DNA of 6,499 nucleotides from Bacteroidia bacterium (GTDB lineage: Bacteria > Planctomycetota > Phycisphaerae > Phycisphaerales > SM1A02), in assembly GCA_030054235.1 (NCBI GenBank), contig JASGCG010000096.1, positions 1 through 6,499 on the forward strand. The letters are read 5' to 3'. The notes beneath the pieces were generated by a model. That model ran no database searches and had not been told where the DNA came from. It worked only from the letters and a program-made list of their open reading frames with translations. Below, in pieces: positions 5,113 through 6,499 of the stretch (position 1 is its first letter; every line of letters starts with the position of its first letter). The translations under genes were made by a program, and so were the position numbers.

Positions 5113-6499
5113 ATGTTGAAGCTCTTCCGCAAGAACCAGCGCTTCGTCAGCATCGCCATGGCAGGGTTCATGATCCTGCTCCTGGTCTCGTGGCTCCTGA
5201 CCGACAGCAGCACGAACATCGTCGACAACCTTCGTATGAACACGACCACCTGGGCCGTGTCCGACGGGGAATCGATCTCGGCCAGCGAACTCAATGACAC
5301 CATCGCCGAGATGCGCGTGCTCGAGGGCCTGGGCGACCGCACGATCGCCGGCATGGGCGTGCTGAAGGAGCCGGGCTACTGGTACCTGCTCGTCAAGGAA
5401 GCCAACGCCTCGGGCCTGATCCCGCCGCAGCAGGAAACGCTGCGCGAACTCTCGATGGCGCAGATGCCCGACGGCGTCACGCCCGAAGGATTCGTGGCCA
5501 CGCTCGCCTCGCGCGCGCAGACGAGCCAGGAAACGGTGCTCACGACCCTGTCCAACCTCACCGGCGTGCGCCGCCTGATCGCGCTGGTCGCGAGCTCGGG
5601 GCGCATCAGCGACGAGCGCCTGCGCCGCGCCGCGGCCGAGATGACCATGACCATGAAGGGCGACGTCCTGGTCCTGGATGCCGGCAAGATCTCGGGGATC
5701 ACGATCCCTCCAGCCGACGAGGCCGCGCTCGAGGCGCACCTGAAGGCGCACGGCAACACCGAGAAGGGCCAGGGCGAGAAGGGCTTCGGCTACCGGCTCC
5801 CGAACCTGCTCAAGCTCGAGTGGATCGTCATCCCTGCCGCCACGATCAAGGCCAAGCTCGAGCAGAGCACTGCGCTCTCCAACGTCGAGTTGCGCAAGTA
5901 CTGGATCGAGCACGAGTCGGAGTTCCAGACCAAGGCCACGCTCTCGCCCGTCGCCATCCAAGGGCCCATCACCTTCGACACCCAGCGAGATGCGGTACGC
6001 GAAAAGGTCCTTGGCCAGCTGCTCGATGCCGAACTCGCCGCGATCTCGAAGTTCGCCACCGATCGCGTGCAGATGGACCTGCGCAGCGTGCCGAGCGCCG
6101 GCGGCTACTGGACGCTGCCGGCCGACTGGTCATCGAAGGCCGTGACCCTCGCGGCGCTCGGCCAGGAACTCGCCCAGCGCTTCGGCATCGAGGCTCCCTC
6201 GGCGCAGACCAGCGGCGACGGCTGGATCGAAGTCGCCGACATCGCCGCGATCCCGGGCATCGGAACGGCGTCGAGCAAGCGCGTTGGCGCAAGCGACGTG
6301 AAGGTCCAGCAACTCGCCTCGGCACTCAAGGAATTCGGCGGTTCGCCAACGCTGCCCACGCAGCGCGGCGTGGCGTTCCCGACCCTCTCCGATCCAGCAT
6401 CGCGCGACTTGTTCGTGGTGCGCGTCACCGAAGCCCAGCCGGCGCGTGCAGCGACGGCGGTCGACGAGGTTCGGGCCGATCTCCAGGCCGATCTCAACC
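5113..6499 (+). CDS. Membrane-anchored periplasmic PpiD/SurA-like folding factor (partial, 3' end missing)
   Basis: At least 462 codons are open to the window edge, with no stop. The N-terminus has a short basic cytoplasmic stretch (MLKLFRKNQR), one hydrophobic segment at about residues 11-30, and then a large soluble part, so the protein is most likely anchored in the inner membrane and faces the periplasm. After the anchor, TWAVSDGESISASELND (46-62) resembles the segment after the PpiD anchor, where a strand leads into the chaperone helices. Residues 90-200 look helical, as in the SurA_N/PpiD chaperone module. NVELRKYWIEHESEF (about 257-271) resembles the helix before a parvulin domain. LFVVRVTEAQPAR (about 433-445) resembles the strand and linker that follow one in PpiD. 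I see no convincing parvulin active-site block between them, so isomerase activity is doubtful and a chaperone role more likely. The family assignment is an inference from architecture; the end of the protein is not in the window. Confidence 0.6.
   Translation, partial: MLKLFRKNQRFVSIAMAGFMILLLVSWLLTDSSTNIVDNLRMNTTTWAVSDGESISASELNDTIAEMRVLEGLGDRTIAGMGVLKEPGYWYLLVKEANASGLIPPQQETLRELSMAQMPDGVTPEGFVATLASRAQTSQETVLTTLSNLTGVRRLIALVASSGRISDERLRRAAAEMTMTMKGDVLVLDAGKISGITIPPADEAALEAHLKAHGNTEKGQGEKGFGYRLPNLLKLEWIVIPAATIKAKLEQSTALSNVELRKYWIEHESEFQTKATLSPVAIQGPITFDTQRDAVREKVLGQLLDAELAAISKFATDRVQMDLRSVPSAGGYWTLPADWSSKAVTLAALGQELAQRFGIEAPSAQTSGDGWIEVADIAAIPGIGTASSKRVGASDVKVQQLASALKEFGGSPTLPTQRGVAFPTLSDPASRDLFVVRVTEAQPARAATAVDEVRADLQADLN

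Noticed and set aside
4312..5961. 549-codon minus-strand open frame across rpsD and the PpiD-like gene
   Set aside because: It spans two real plus-strand genes and the rpsD terminator; the residues look like shadow composition with no family motif.
1..6499. Search for an undescribed defence, mobile or CRISPR-type system
   Set aside because: I see no direct repeats in array form, transposase, integrase, toxin-antitoxin pair or phage gene; most of the content is housekeeping.

Overview
The window is GC-rich, gene-dense bacterial DNA from a Gram-negative-type cell. It carries an LpxA-family lipid A acyltransferase and a membrane-anchored periplasmic folding factor. Several protein variants suggest a member of the Planctomycetes, possibly the Phycisphaerae: the long PurF variant otherwise familiar from Bacteroidetes, the LpxA-like protein with the APQDVG pocket, and the HxDxDH variant of the YycJ beta-lactamase fold. 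This placement rests on memory of the families, not on a search.

Layout. (1) 3-797, plus strand: LpxA-family acyltransferase, probably the last gene of a unit that begins upstream. (2) 818-1687, plus: YycJ/WalJ-like metallo-hydrolase. (3) 1605-2348, minus: tryptophan-rich protein of unknown function, whose 3' end overlaps the hydrolase gene by 83 bp tail to tail. (4) 2349-2401: a 53-bp divergent promoter region with two back-to-back -10-like boxes and a small inverted repeat between them. (5) 2402-4318, plus: long PurF-type amidophosphoribosyltransferase. (6) 4337-4365: a good sigma-70-type promoter driving rpsD (ribosomal protein S4, 4390-4992), followed by a strong rho-independent terminator at 5015-5054. 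(7) 5113 to the window end, plus: PpiD/SurA-like membrane-anchored chaperone, cut off by the window edge.

The genes are a mix of core functions: outer-membrane lipid synthesis, purine synthesis, translation and periplasmic protein folding. They do not form one pathway and appear to be mostly separately transcribed. A recurring theme is a TANNNT hexamer only 6-11 bases before the start codon of three genes without a convincing Shine-Dalgarno sequence. This suggests leaderless or near-leaderless transcripts. By contrast, the PpiD-like gene has a GAGG ribosome binding site and a leader of about 40 nt.

I see no mobile element, CRISPR array, tRNA, rRNA or clear new multi-gene system. The points most worth attention are the altered substrate pocket of the LpxA homologue, the variant PurF active site, the unknown minus-strand gene with its divergent promoter, and the leaderless-type promoters.
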